The notes below the pieces were generated by a model that had not been told where the DNA came from, did not search any database, and worked only from the letters and a program-made list of their open reading frames with translations. A DNA stretch of 64,000 bases from Streptomyces sp. CB02959 (GTDB taxonomy: Bacteria > Actinomycetota > Actinomycetes > Streptomycetales > Streptomycetaceae), in assembly GCF_002803155.1 (NCBI RefSeq), contig NZ_NNBP01000017.1, positions 161,775-225,774 on the forward strand, read 5' to 3'. Made by a program: the position numbers and the translations under genes. Positions 1-7,432 of this stretch are shown piece after piece. Numbering within the stretch: the stretch's first letter is position 1; each line of letters begins with the position of its first letter.

Positions 1-2
1 TT

Positions 3-200
3 CTCGTCCACTGCCTGATGTCCGACTGGGCGACGGCGGAAGGCCATCTGGCCGCCTTCGTCGGCTGCGGTCCGGAGCGCGGGCAGCTCCGCGAACTGCT
101 GGTGGTCCTGGAGACGCTGCGGAGCGTCGTACCGTCGGCGGAGGGACATCTGCCGTCGTTCCGCCGACGGCTGCAGACCGCGCTCGACGCGTCCCGGTGA
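3..200 (+). CDS. C-terminal end of an unknown protein (partial)
   Basis: The reading frame is already open at the left edge of the window and ends with TGA at 198-200, so only the last 65 residues are visible. An internal ATG at 18 need not be the start, because the codons before it are open. The fragment is rich in Leu, Ala and Arg and looks helical; no family is recognised. A strong hairpin at 242-284 follows and probably ends this transcript. Confidence 0.5.
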   Translation, partial: LVHCLMSDWATAEGHLAAFVGCGPERGQLRELLVVLETLRSVVPSAEGHLPSFRRRLQTALDASR

Positions 201-241
201 AGGACCCGGCCCGCACCGTCCACCAGGGACGACGCTCGTGG

Positions 242-284
242 GGACGGTGGGCCCGCGGGCCGCTCGCCGGCTCGCCCACCGTCC
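242..284 (+). terminator. Strong hairpin, likely terminator
   Basis: An 11-bp perfect inverted repeat, GGACGGTGGGC at 242-252 and GCCCACCGTCC at 274-284, encloses a GC-rich loop. There is no T-run, which is usual for Streptomyces terminators. It lies 42 bases after the stop of the partial gene. Confidence 0.6.
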
Positions 285-417
285 GTCCGGCGGCCACGCG
301 CCGCCGCCGAAGATATTCGCCCGGCGAGCGGGCCCGACAGGATGATTCGCGGCGATTTTGAGCGGTGCGCGCCGCCGGTGACCATAGGCTCAGCCGGCAC
401 CCCGGCGAGCCAGCACG

Positions 418-1908
418 ATGAGAGACGCGTCACACACCATGCACCGCGATCCCACCGCAGAGGCCACCCCCACCGCCTCTGACCTGCACGATTCATCAAA
501 GCGTCCGTTCCGGATGAACTTGATGACCGCTACCGCCCTGGTGATGGGCAACATCATCGGCGGCGGGATCTTCCTGCTGCCGGCCTCGGTCGCCCCGTTC
601 GGCACCATCAGCCTGGTCGCCTTCGGCGTCCTCACCCTCGGGGCGATCGCGCTCGCCCTGGTCTTCGGGCGGCTCGCCCAGCGCCATCCGGACACCGGCG
701 GGCCCTACGTCTACGCCCGCGAGGCGTTCGGCGACTTCGCCGGGTTCCTCTCCGCCTGGTCGTACTGGACGATGACCTGGGTCAGCAACGCCGCGCTGGC
801 GGTGGCCGCCGTCGGCTACGTCCATGTGCTCATCCCCGGCCACGCGTCCCGCGGCGTCGACCTGCTGGTGGCGCTGGCCGCACTGTGGCTGCCGGCCCTC
901 GCCAACCTCGCGGGCACCCGGTACGTCGGCGCGGTCCAGCTGGTCTCCACGGTCCTGAAGTTCGTGCCGCTGCTGTTCATCGCGATCGTCGGACTGTTCT
1001 TCTTCGACCCGCACAAGCTCGGGGCCTTCCACGAGGGCGGCGGCAGCACCCTCGGCGGGCTGTCCGCGGCGGCCGCGATCCTCCTCTACAGCTACGTCGG
1101 CGTGGAGTCGGCCGCGATGAGCGCCGGCGAGGTCCGCAACCCCGAGCGCAACGTCGGCCGGGCCACCGTCCTGGGCACCATCGGCGCCGCCGTCGTCTAC
1201 CTCCTGGGCACCGTGTCGGTCTTCGGCACCGTCCCCCACGACAAGCTGGTCAACTCCAAGGCGCCGTTCTCCGACGCCGTGGACGCGATGTTCGGCGGCC
1301 ACTGGGGCGGTACGGTCATCGCGGCCGCCGCCGTGATCTCCATCGTCGGCGCGCTCAACGGCTGGACGCTGATGAGCGCCCAGTCCCCGTACGCCGCCGC
1401 CAAGGACGGTCTCTTCCCGGCCGCCTTCCTCAACAAGCGGCGCGGGGTGCCGACCTTCGGCGTGCTGGCCGCCGCCGTGCTGGCCAGCGCCCTCACGGTG
1501 ATCAACTACTTCCTCGGTACCGGCGGCGTCTTCGAGATCCTGGTGCTGATCACCACCTTCTCGGCCACCGTCCCCTACCTCCTCGCCGCCGGCGCCCAGA
1601 TCTACTTCCTGCTCACCGGCCGCCGCGACCGGGTCCGCCCCGGCCGCTTCGTCCGTGACCTGGCCCTCGCGCTGATCGCCTTCGGCTTCACCTTCTGGCT
1701 GGTGGCCGGCGCCGGCTACGCGGCGATCTACCAGGGCGTGCTGTTCCTCTTCGCCGGGATCCTGGTGTACGCGCTGATGGCGGCCCGCCGCTCGGCGGAC
1801 CGCGCACGCCGGTCGGACGCGTCCGAGGACGCTGAGGCGACGGCGGAGGAGTCGCCCGAGGGCGCCCCGGCGGCCCCGGCCGTGCCCACCGGCGCCGCGG
1901 CGAACTAA
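418..1908 (+). CDS. APC-superfamily amino acid permease
   Basis: A 496-residue integral membrane protein with about twelve hydrophobic segments. It most resembles amino acid or polyamine transporters of the APC superfamily (AdiC/PotE-like). The family's TM1 glycine motif is at residues 44-52 (GNIIGGGIF), and a PDTGGPYVYAREAFG stretch follows TM2. The C-terminal 40 residues are Ala/Glu-rich and probably disordered. The start is uncertain: ATG at 418 is taken, but in-frame ATGs at 439 and 514 would remove only the hydrophilic leader. The gene stands alone and its terminator hairpin abuts the integration site of the mobile element. Substrate is not predictable from sequence alone. Confidence 0.85.
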   Translation: MRDASHTMHRDPTAEATPTASDLHDSSKRPFRMNLMTATALVMGNIIGGGIFLLPASVAPFGTISLVAFGVLTLGAIALALVFGRLAQRHPDTGGPYVYAREAFGDFAGFLSAWSYWTMTWVSNAALAVAAVGYVHVLIPGHASRGVDLLVALAALWLPALANLAGTRYVGAVQLVSTVLKFVPLLFIAIVGLFFFDPHKLGAFHEGGGSTLGGLSAAAAILLYSYVGVESAAMSAGEVRNPERNVGRATVLGTIGAAVVYLLGTVSVFGTVPHDKLVNSKAPFSDAVDAMFGGHWGGTVIAAAAVISIVGALNGWTLMSAQSPYAAAKDGLFPAAFLNKRRGVPTFGVLAAAVLASALTVINYFLGTGGVFEILVLITTFSATVPYLLAAGAQIYFLLTGRRDRVRPGRFVRDLALALIAFGFTFWLVAGAGYAAIYQGVLFLFAGILVYALMAARRSADRARRSDASEDAEATAEESPEGAPAAPAVPTGAAAN

Positions 1909-1937
1909 CCGCCCCGACCGGCCCGCCCGGACCGTAC

Positions 1938-1969
1938 TGCCCCTGGCCGCACCGCTGCGACCAGGGGCA
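1938..1969 (+). terminator. Permease terminator, touching attL
   Basis: A 9-bp perfect stem (TGCCCCTGG at 1938-1946, CCAGGGGCA at 1961-1969) with a 14-base loop lies 29 bases after the permease stop. Its last two bases are also the first two of the attL core, so the element integrated immediately beside a terminator. Confidence 0.6.
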
Positions 1970-1985
1970 TTACCTTGCACGTAAT
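1968..1985 (+). repeat. attL core
   Basis: The 18 bases CATTACCTTGCACGTAAT are identical to 21316-21333. Within them ATTAC-N7-GTAAT is an inverted repeat, the arrangement expected of a tyrosine recombinase crossover core. Flanks diverge at once (TCG on this side, CGA at the right), which defines the border. Confidence 0.85.
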
Positions 1986-2244
1986 TCGAACCTGCGATGG
2001 AGCGAGTTCGTGGGTTGAGGGCACGTGCCGTCCCGACCACTGGCGTCCATAGAAGTCCATCTCGATTTACCCCCGGTGGCTCCCCCTCCGGCTCCCCAGG
2101 GTGCCGATCTGGCTCCTGGGGCTCCCGGAGCGTTCCTGAGCACCTGCCGTGAACTCCTTGATCGAGAGGAAGGCGAAACCATGCTCAAAAGCGTCCGTGC
2201 GAACCTTGTCCAGTACGACAGAAGCAGCGATTCAAGGAGACCGG
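1986..2244 (+). other. Left-border region between attL and the GntR gene
   Basis: No convincing gene. An ATG at 2181 has a good ribosome binding site (GAGGAAGG, 7 bases upstream) and opens a 59-codon frame, but that frame overlaps the GntR gene and is Arg-rich like a shadow frame, so it is not called. TGTC-N6-GACA near 2206-2219 is a weak candidate operator for the regulator that follows. Confidence 0.4.
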
Positions 2245-2691
2245 ATGCCCGGAGCCAGCGCGCGAGGTACGTATCTGCGGATCGCAGACGACCTGCGCCA
2301 GGACATCAGGGAAGGACGTATCACGAAGCGGCTGTCGTCCGAAGCTCAACTCATGCGTGACCACGGGGTATCTCGCACCACGATCCGGCGCGCCCTCATG
2401 ACTCTCCAAGACGAAGGCTTGATCCACTCTGAACCGGGTGCAGGGTGGGCGGTGAGCGGCGCCGATGACAGGCGACCGCTCACGGAAAGGCTGATTGAGA
2501 TCATCACGGCTACCCCCCTGGCTATCGGGGACGCCTTTCCCTCCGAGGCGAGCTTGTGCGAGAGCTTCGGGCTATCCCGCACGGCAGTCCGTTCTGCACT
2601 CGCCCAACTGGAAGGGCAAGGGCTGTTGGAGGCAGTACACGGTAAGGGGCGCACAGTACGTGCTCTCCCGTCGTCCACCACTACGACCTGA
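2245..2691 (+). CDS. GntR-family regulator with two tandem winged helices
   Basis: A 148-residue protein consisting of two GntR-type winged-helix domains in a row (about residues 10-70 and 78-142). Each shows the family pattern of P/L-S-E-A-x-L recognition helix, (V/L)SRT(T/A)(I/V)R, and a GLI/GLL wing. No effector-binding (FCD, UTRA) domain is present. Start at 2245 is chosen because AAGGAGA lies 4 bases upstream and the residues before it look non-coding. In pSAM2 the GntR protein KorSA represses transfer genes; this position at the border and next to the HD/Nudix genes fits a similar master-repressor role, which is inference. The HD hydrolase gene follows after 7 bases. Confidence 0.85.
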   Translation: MPGASARGTYLRIADDLRQDIREGRITKRLSSEAQLMRDHGVSRTTIRRALMTLQDEGLIHSEPGAGWAVSGADDRRPLTERLIEIITATPLAIGDAFPSEASLCESFGLSRTAVRSALAQLEGQGLLEAVHGKGRTVRALPSSTTTT

Positions 2692-2698
2692 GGCGGCC

Positions 2699-3265
2699 AT
2701 GGGATTGACCGAGCGTTCCTACACGCTTTCCGAATCGCTTCTCGCCAGCCCCCTGCCGCGCAGGTGGGCCCACTCACAGGGCGTTGCTCGCTGCGCTGCA
2801 TCACTGAGTCCGATCCTGGGGGAGGACGCGGAACTCCTGGAGGCCGCTGCGATCCTTCATGACGTTGGCTATTCGCCGTCGATTGCCGCTACGGGATTTC
2901 ACCCTCTGGACGGCGCTCGGTTCCTCCGGGATCAGGAAGGTGTGGACGAGCGGGTCGTCCGGCTGGTGGCTCACCACTCGTGCGCCCTGCTGGAGGCCGA
3001 AGAGAGGGGCTACCGCACCGAGTTGGAATCCGAATTCGAACTGGAGCGTCCGGAGTTGGTGGACGCCCTGATCTTCTGCGACATGACGACCACGCCGGAT
3101 GGCCACCCGACCACGCCGGCGGAACGGCTCAACGAGATCGTGCGGCGATACGGGCCCGACACCATCGTCGGCCGCTTCATCCAGCGGGCCGCGCCGGAGA
3201 TCTACGCCGCCGCGGCCCGCGTGGAGGCTCGGATGGACGGGCCCGCCGCCCATCATCCGATGTAG
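2699..3265 (+). CDS. HD-domain phosphohydrolase
   Basis: A 188-residue HD-superfamily protein. The metal-binding pattern is visible: His25, then His54-Asp55 in AAILHDVGY, then a His pair in LVAHHSC and an Asp in IFCDMTT. It would act as a metal-dependent phosphohydrolase on a nucleotide or similar small substrate; the substrate is unknown. ATG at 2699 is 7 bases after the GntR stop, so the two are cotranscribed. Its last 13 bases overlap the end of the convergent Nudix gene. Proteins of this kind accompany GntR and Nudix genes on many AICEs. Confidence 0.85.
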   Translation: MGLTERSYTLSESLLASPLPRRWAHSQGVARCAASLSPILGEDAELLEAAAILHDVGYSPSIAATGFHPLDGARFLRDQEGVDERVVRLVAHHSCALLEAEERGYRTELESEFELERPELVDALIFCDMTTTPDGHPTTPAERLNEIVRRYGPDTIVGRFIQRAAPEIYAAAARVEARMDGPAAHHPM

Positions 3266-3726
3266 GGCGTGGTCCGGGATACGTCCAGACCGTGGGTGAT
3301 GCGCAGCCTCATCGACGGGTGGATGTCGAGGTCGTCGAGGTCCGCTGGGGAGACCCAGCGGACCTCCTTCGATTCGCTGCTGGTCCGCAGGGAGCCACCG
3401 GTGGGGTGGGCGTGGAAACACACCGAGAACTGCTGCCGCACCTCTCCGTCGTCGTACGCCATGACGTGTTGTGGGTCGGTGTAGAGGCCGATGATGCCGT
3501 CTACCTCCACCTCGATGCCCGTCTCCTCCCGTACTTCGCGCATCACGGTGTCGGCGATGGCCTCCCCGATGTCGTGGCCACCGCCGGGGAGCGCCCACAG
3601 ATTGTTGTCGGTCTTGTGGATGAGCAGTAGGTGACCATCCCGATTCCGGACCACCGCGGTGACGGACGGCACGACGGAATTGGCGCGGGGGGCGTTGGGG
3701 TCGCGGTAGTAATCGGTGCGGCTCAT
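3253..3726 (-). CDS. Nudix hydrolase (Pif-like)
   Basis: A 157-residue Nudix hydrolase. The full Nudix box G-x5-E-x7-REVxEExGI occupies residues 49-71, so metal binding and catalysis should be intact. The start ATG (3724-3726) overlaps the TGA of the upstream XRE gene in an ATGA junction; an earlier in-frame ATG at 3744 is rejected on that ground. In pSAM2 the Nudix protein Pif is made in recipient or resident cells and blocks redundant transfer. By position and family this is the likely entry-exclusion factor of the element, but it could instead be a housekeeping pyrophosphatase. Confidence 0.85.
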   Translation of the reverse strand: MSRTDYYRDPNAPRANSVVPSVTAVVRNRDGHLLLIHKTDNNLWALPGGGHDIGEAIADTVMREVREETGIEVEVDGIIGLYTDPQHVMAYDDGEVRQQFSVCFHAHPTGGSLRTSSESKEVRWVSPADLDDLDIHPSMRLRITHGLDVSRTTPYIG

Positions 3727-4496
3727 GCCTGGATACCTGTGCAATCAGTTGGTGCTGAGATCGGTCGGGCGCTCTGCCAGACGCGCTCGATGCTGTCGGC
3801 GTACGTATCGACCAGTTCGCCACCGGGCACGCGCTGCAGATGCAGGACGGGGGCCAAGTAGGCGCCGACGCCGAAGACGTGGCCGTTGACGAGAAGTTCG
3901 TCGTCCGCCCGGTAGAGCGAGTTGTAGAGCGTGGTGTGGTGAAGCCGGAACTCGACATTGGGTAGGCCGAAGATGCCCGCCCGGCCATAGTTGGACAGTG
4001 CGTTTCGGATCTTCGCGGCCATGGCGGTGCCGATGCCTTCGTCGTCACCGCGGACTGCGACGGCTGGACTGTCCGGGTCGCCGAGCATGAGCCGTACGGG
4101 AACGCCGGCGGACGCCTTCTCTTTGACGACGCGCAGGAACGCCGGATCCTCGCTTAGCCAGAAGCCCGAGTAGACGAGTACGTCGAAGTGCTGGCTGGCC
4201 TTCGAATAAAGGGCAGGCCAGAGGTCGTTCGGCACCACGTTCCGGTGCGGGTAGAGCTTCACCAACTCGGCACCGCCGGTAGCTACGACTTCCGCAGCCG
4301 TGCGTTCGTCGGGCCACAGGTAGGAGATCTCGTACCTGAGCAGCGAGGCGAGTGCGTGCTGGAACCGGCGGTAGGGCTTACGTCCCGGGCTGATCCAGCG
4401 CTCCACGGTCTTGGCAGCGACCCCCAGCTGTTCTGCGGATTCTTCGACGGTGAGTCCGCGCTCGACGAGAGCCGCGCGGAGACGCTCATTTGCCAT
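3723..4496 (-). CDS. XRE-family regulator with PLD-like C-terminal domain
   Basis: A 257-residue protein. Residues 1-45 form a helix-turn-helix (TVEESAEQLGVAAKTVERWI), and the rest resembles a phospholipase-D-like fold (DUF5919 type). A degenerate HKD-like stretch, HHTTLYNSLYRADDELLVN, lies about residue 195; a second clear HKD motif is not seen, so the domain may bind a ligand rather than cleave. Start at 4496 is preferred over 4511 because a purine-rich GGGGGGAAGG lies just upstream and the extra five residues come from that sequence. It is translationally coupled to the Nudix gene and divergent from the small-gene region, where it could bind. Confidence 0.75.
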   Translation of the reverse strand: MANERLRAALVERGLTVEESAEQLGVAAKTVERWISPGRKPYRRFQHALASLLRYEISYLWPDERTAAEVVATGGAELVKLYPHRNVVPNDLWPALYSKASQHFDVLVYSGFWLSEDPAFLRVVKEKASAGVPVRLMLGDPDSPAVAVRGDDEGIGTAMAAKIRNALSNYGRAGIFGLPNVEFRLHHTTLYNSLYRADDELLVNGHVFGVGAYLAPVLHLQRVPGGELVDTYADSIERVWQSARPISAPTDCTGIQA

Positions 4497-4908
4497 GCGC
4501 CTTCCCCCCATAGACGTCTTGGGACGTTGTCGACATTAGTGAGACGACCTCAAGCCGTCCATGGGAGCGGTGGGGCGTCTGCTGATCTGGCGTCAATCTT
4601 TAGGCACACCGCGAGAGACCAGGTCCGACCAGGTCGCTTGACAGGTGGAGCGATAAAGGTATTACATGTATCGCATCCGCAGGGCGTAACGCAGTCTCGC
4701 GGACCGCACCACAGAACGACTGCAGTTGTCGCTGCTTACATGCAGCGGTCGGGGTCGATAGCACCATCAAATCCCCCGGCCGGCGACGGCTGTTGCACGT
4801 GGACATCGCTGATGCGCTGCCCGCTCGCCAGGACGCCGGGACATCCCGGTGCGCCTGCCAGGCGGAGAGCACACCCGCATCCCGCTCATCGCCAGCCGAG
4901 GAGTCCTC
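4497..4908 (+). promoter_or_regulatory. Divergent control region with a consensus-like promoter
   Basis: A 412-base gene-free stretch between the XRE gene and the next rightward gene. A strong sigma70-like promoter is readable: TTGACA at 4638-4643, 16 bases, TATTAC at 4660-4665. An inverted repeat GCGATA-N13-TATCGC (4650-4674) overlaps the spacer and -10 and is a good candidate operator for the XRE or GntR protein of the element. The 5' leader to the next start would be about 235 bases. Confidence 0.55.
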
Positions 4909-5667
4909 ATGCCTGCTGCTGCCACCCGCCAGGGTCCGACCCGCACCCGCGCCGAGGGGGAGCGCCTGCGCCGCACCCGCACCAAGAACGTGTCCCACCT
5001 CCCCGCCCTTGAGGCCAGCGCCCTTCCCGCTCAGGAACTCGACCTGGAGCCGGGCCAGGAGCGCTTGCGCTGCCCCGACTGCCGGACCTGGTGCCCGATC
5101 ACCGGCCTTCAGCTCCCGAAGCTCGTCCCTCACGGCCGTTGCCCAGGCCCCAACGCTCCGCGCTGCACGAGCACCAACCGACGTGTGGTGCTCGACGTGA
5201 CCGTGGAGGACTGGCGCCTGGCGATGGACGGCATGGTCCGGGACGCCGCGTCCCGGCGCTCTGCCCGCCAGTTCCACAAGCCACTGCCGGCCCCGGCCAC
5301 GCCGATCCACCGGATCAACCAGCCCCACCGGCCCACCGCCGACGAGGCGCTCGCCACCTACGGCGCCCACCGCAAGCACTGCTCGGCCTGCACCGTCAGC
5401 CGCACGAGCTGCGCGACCGGCACCCGCCTTGCCACCGCCTACGCCCGGCTGAAGCGCCAGGAGGAGGCCAAGCGGCTCCAGACCAAGTCGAAGGCGCAGC
5501 AGTGGGCGGCGGTCACTCCGGCTACGCAGGCCGCCGCGATCCGGCGGATCCGTGACGAACTCACCGCCACGCTCAAGCAGATCAGCGGCAAGCTTGACCG
5601 GTTCGAGCGGGCACAGCTGGACCTCCGCATCACCGAACTTGCCGAGACGCTGTGGTGGCGGATGTAG
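4909..5667 (+). CDS. Unknown AICE protein with a Cys-rich segment
   Basis: A 252-residue protein, family not recognised. Near residues 54-84 a CPDCRTWCP segment followed by further cysteines could bind zinc. The C-terminal third is charged and helical (many Lys, Arg, Glu), ending with an aromatic WWRM. ATG at 4909 is chosen over 4849 because GAGGAG precedes it and the extra 20 residues look random. It is the first gene downstream of the promoter at 4638-4665 and is followed by a 16-bp terminator stem, so it is probably monocistronic. A DNA-binding or replication-accessory role is possible but unsupported. Confidence 0.7.
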
Positions 5668-5685
5668 CACGCGCAGCACGAACGA

Positions 5686-5729
5686 CCACGGCCCCGGCCA
5701 CCCTCAGCTGAGTGTGGCCGGGGCCGTGG
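5686..5729 (+). terminator. Terminator hairpin
   Basis: A perfect 16-bp stem, 5686-5701 with 5714-5729 (CCACGGCCCCGGCCAC and its complement), and a 12-base loop, 19 bases after the preceding stop. A weaker second hairpin lies at about 5756-5788. Confidence 0.75.
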
Positions 5730-5817
5730 CGGCTCGTACCGAGCGCCAAGTAGGCGCGGGCCCCAGGGCTGCAACCCCTGAGGCCCGCCACAGGCACACC
5801 TAGTGAGAGGCACACCT

Positions 5818-5946
5818 GTGTTGACGCACATCTTCGCACCCCCGCCTGCCACTTCGCCGGACGGCCAGGAACAGCCGAGTCAGCCGGACGAGTTCCTGCG
5901 CCGTGCCCGGCAGGCCGACACGCAGCAGGCCGGGGGCGATTCCTGA
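5818..5946 (+). CDS. Small AICE protein (42 aa)
   Basis: GTG at 5818 opens 42 codons ending with TGA at 5944-5946, whose last base begins the next ATG (TGATG junction). The peptide is rich in Pro, Gln and Asp with a DEFLRRARQAD helix. GAGAGG 9-14 bases upstream could serve as ribosome binding site. No family known; support comes from the coupled junction and the absence of any other use for this interval. Confidence 0.4.
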   Translation: MLTHIFAPPPATSPDGQEQPSQPDEFLRRARQADTQQAGGDS

Positions 5947-6080
5947 TGAAGGGTGAGATCGCAGAGCAGCAGGCCGCTGACGCGCTCGCCCAGCAGCGCA
6001 TCGAGTCGGCCCGGCAGGCTGCCGAGGCAGCAGAAGACGCCCGGCAGCAAGCCGCGGCGCTGCGGGGCGAGGCCCAGTGA
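5946..6080 (+). CDS. Small Ala/Gln-rich coiled-coil protein (44 aa)
   Basis: ATG at 5946 shares its A with the upstream TGA. The 44 residues are almost entirely Ala, Gln, Glu and Arg in heptad-like spacing, predicting one long amphipathic helix. The composition echoes the coiled coil of the SpdB-like protein encoded at 8755-10479. It is too short for confident family assignment. Confidence 0.45.
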   Translation: MKGEIAEQQAADALAQQRIESARQAAEAAEDARQQAAALRGEAQ

Positions 6081-6108
6081 AGGAGCCCGAGCCGCAGTAG
6101 CCCCGGTC

Positions 6109-6303
6109 GTGCTCAGCCCGATAGCCAGGGCCCGCATCACGCACTTCGCGGCGATGCGGGCCTTGGCCCGTCACGGCGTCCACCACCCGGTGGCCCGCGC
6201 TCTGCTCTCCGCGGCGGCCGGTGCCGCCGCCGGCGCCTACGTCGCCGGTCACCGGGTCTTCGACATCCACACCGCACCCCGCCGAAAGGGGAACCACACG
6301 TGA
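6109..6303 (+). CDS. Small membrane-type AICE protein (64 aa)
   Basis: GTG at 6109 opens a 64-codon frame whose TGA (6301-6303) overlaps the GTG start of the next gene in a GTGA junction. The centre, ALLSAAAGAAAGAYVAG, is a short Ala/Gly hydrophobic segment. No good ribosome binding site lies close to the GTG; AGGAG is 24 bases upstream. An internal ATG at 6154 is an alternative start. Confidence 0.4.
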   Translation: MLSPIARARITHFAAMRALARHGVHHPVARALLSAAAGAAAGAYVAGHRVFDIHTAPRRKGNHT

Positions 6304-6728
6304 CCCTCACGATCGCCCCCCGCACGATCGAGGACCTGATCACAGCCCACTCCGTCGCTCTCTCCTGCCTGATCGACGCACCGATCGCCGAGCAGGACTG
6401 CGACTTCGTTGACCGTGTCCGCGTCGCCCGCGACATCTTCCACGCTTGCCACCTCCTCCACCTGACCCAAGGCGCTGCCGTTGTACGCGACCAGTTCGCC
6501 TACGCCGAGAACTACCTGCGGTACGCGCTCTGGGGCGGGGACCACGATGCGACCAGCCTCTTCTCCTGCTGCGATATCGACGTGAGCCGCCAGTTGGCCC
6601 TGGCACTCGCCGACGGGCACCTGCGGCGGGCCATCACGCTTTGCAGCTCTGACGCTGACGTGAGTCGTGAGGTAGCCCAGCAAGCCGCAGACGGCCGCCT
6701 GCAGCGTGCCCTCGAACGCATCTTCTGA
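6300..6728 (+). CDS. Unknown AICE protein (142 aa)
   Basis: A 142-residue acidic, helical protein beginning with GTG at 6300, overlapping the stop of the previous small gene by four bases. No catalytic motif or membrane segment is visible; three cysteines cluster as CC and C near residues 89-114. The gene is followed by a hairpin at 6801-6821. Function unknown. Confidence 0.6.
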   Translation: MTLTIAPRTIEDLITAHSVALSCLIDAPIAEQDCDFVDRVRVARDIFHACHLLHLTQGAAVVRDQFAYAENYLRYALWGGDHDATSLFSCCDIDVSRQLALALADGHLRRAITLCSSDADVSREVAQQAADGRLQRALERIF

Positions 6729-6800
6729 CGAGCACTGCACGTTTCGCCCTGATGGTCGCAAGGCCGGGTTCGACTCCCAGCCGGGGCACTCACCACCTCA

Positions 6801-6821
6801 CCCGCGCCCATCCGGCGCGGG
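6801..6821 (+). terminator. Short hairpin between small-gene blocks
   Basis: CCCGCGCC at 6801-6808 pairs with GGCGCGGG at 6814-6821. A second imperfect hairpin (GCGGCC ... GGCCGC) lies at about 6837-6865. Together they separate the small genes from the spread operon that starts at 6900. Confidence 0.4.
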
Positions 6822-6899
6822 CCCATCTGACGGCGTGCGGCCCCGGGGCGCAATCCCGAGGCCGCTGAAGGGCCGTCTACCTGGAAGGAACCACGACCC

Positions 6900-7154
6900 A
6901 TGAGCACCATCATCGCACTCGCCCCCGATCCGGACCGTGACCCGACGGCCGCGGAGTTGGAGGCCATCGCCGCCGAGACGCCGCTCATCGAGGCGAAGGT
7001 CGAGCTGCTGGACGCGCAGATCCAGGCCCTTGACGGTCCGGTGACGGAGCTGACCCAGCAGCGGATTCGGCGGGCCCGCCGCAAGATGCTTGCGGCCCGC
7101 CGTGACCTGACCAACCGCGCCGCCGGCCTGGCGCAGACGGGCGGTGCGGCATGA
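6900..7154 (+). CDS. Small helical AICE protein, DUF6284-like
   Basis: An 84-residue protein, all alpha: an acidic first half with AAELEAIAAETPLIEAKVELL and a basic second half RIRRARRKMLAARRDL. It resembles small AICE proteins catalogued as DUF6284; that name is from memory of the pattern and not verified. AAGGAA lies 7 bases upstream. It opens a chain of six genes each joined to the next by a four-base ATGA overlap (6900 to 10479), so all are expected to be translated from one message. Confidence 0.65.
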   Translation: MSTIIALAPDPDRDPTAAELEAIAAETPLIEAKVELLDAQIQALDGPVTELTQQRIRRARRKMLAARRDLTNRAAGLAQTGGAA

Positions 7155-7432
7155 CGCACCGCGCCCGCCTGACCAACACGTACTCCGGCACGTGGGAGAT
7201 CTACGTCGTCACCGACAGCCCCTACCCCCGGGACTGGCCGACGCACCGGTTCGGCGCATCGGCGGCGATCCCGACGCTCGCCCAGCGAGACACGGCGCTC
7301 GCGGCCCTCGGCTACGAGGCGGACACGAGCGCCGAGTGGGACTGGCAGGAACTGCCCAGCGGCTACATGGACTACGTCGAACTGCTGGCCTCGCTCGATG
7401 TACGGCCCGCCGGAACGGAGGCGGCGGCATGA
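7151..7432 (+). CDS. Small AICE protein, DUF6303-like
   Basis: A 93-residue protein whose ATG overlaps the previous stop (ATGA at 7151-7154). Visible features are TWEIYVVTDS near the start, an FG motif (HRFGASAAIPT) and an AEWDWQEL segment, a pattern I associate with DUF6303 of Streptomyces elements. The role is unknown. Its stop overlaps the start of the Pycsar-effector-like gene. Confidence 0.65.
   Translation: MTHRARLTNTYSGTWEIYVVTDSPYPRDWPTHRFGASAAIPTLAQRDTALAALGYEADTSAEWDWQELPSGYMDYVELLASLDVRPAGTEAAA

Noticed and set aside
496..2040. 514-codon open frame opposite the permease.
   Set aside because: Arg/Gly/Glu-rich composition typical of the antisense of a high-GC gene; the permease on the other strand is unmistakable.
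2181..2360. Possible 59-codon leader gene before and inside the GntR gene.
   Set aside because: Good ribosome binding site, but it overlaps GntR out of frame and has no protein-like features.
6706..6789. tRNA-like segment: GTGCCCT and GGGGCAC could form an acceptor stem, with GGGTTCGACTCCC like a T-arm.
   Set aside because: Position 8 is not T, no D-arm with GG is visible, and the T stem has a mismatch. The 5' part lies inside a coding region. At most a tRNA-derived remnant.
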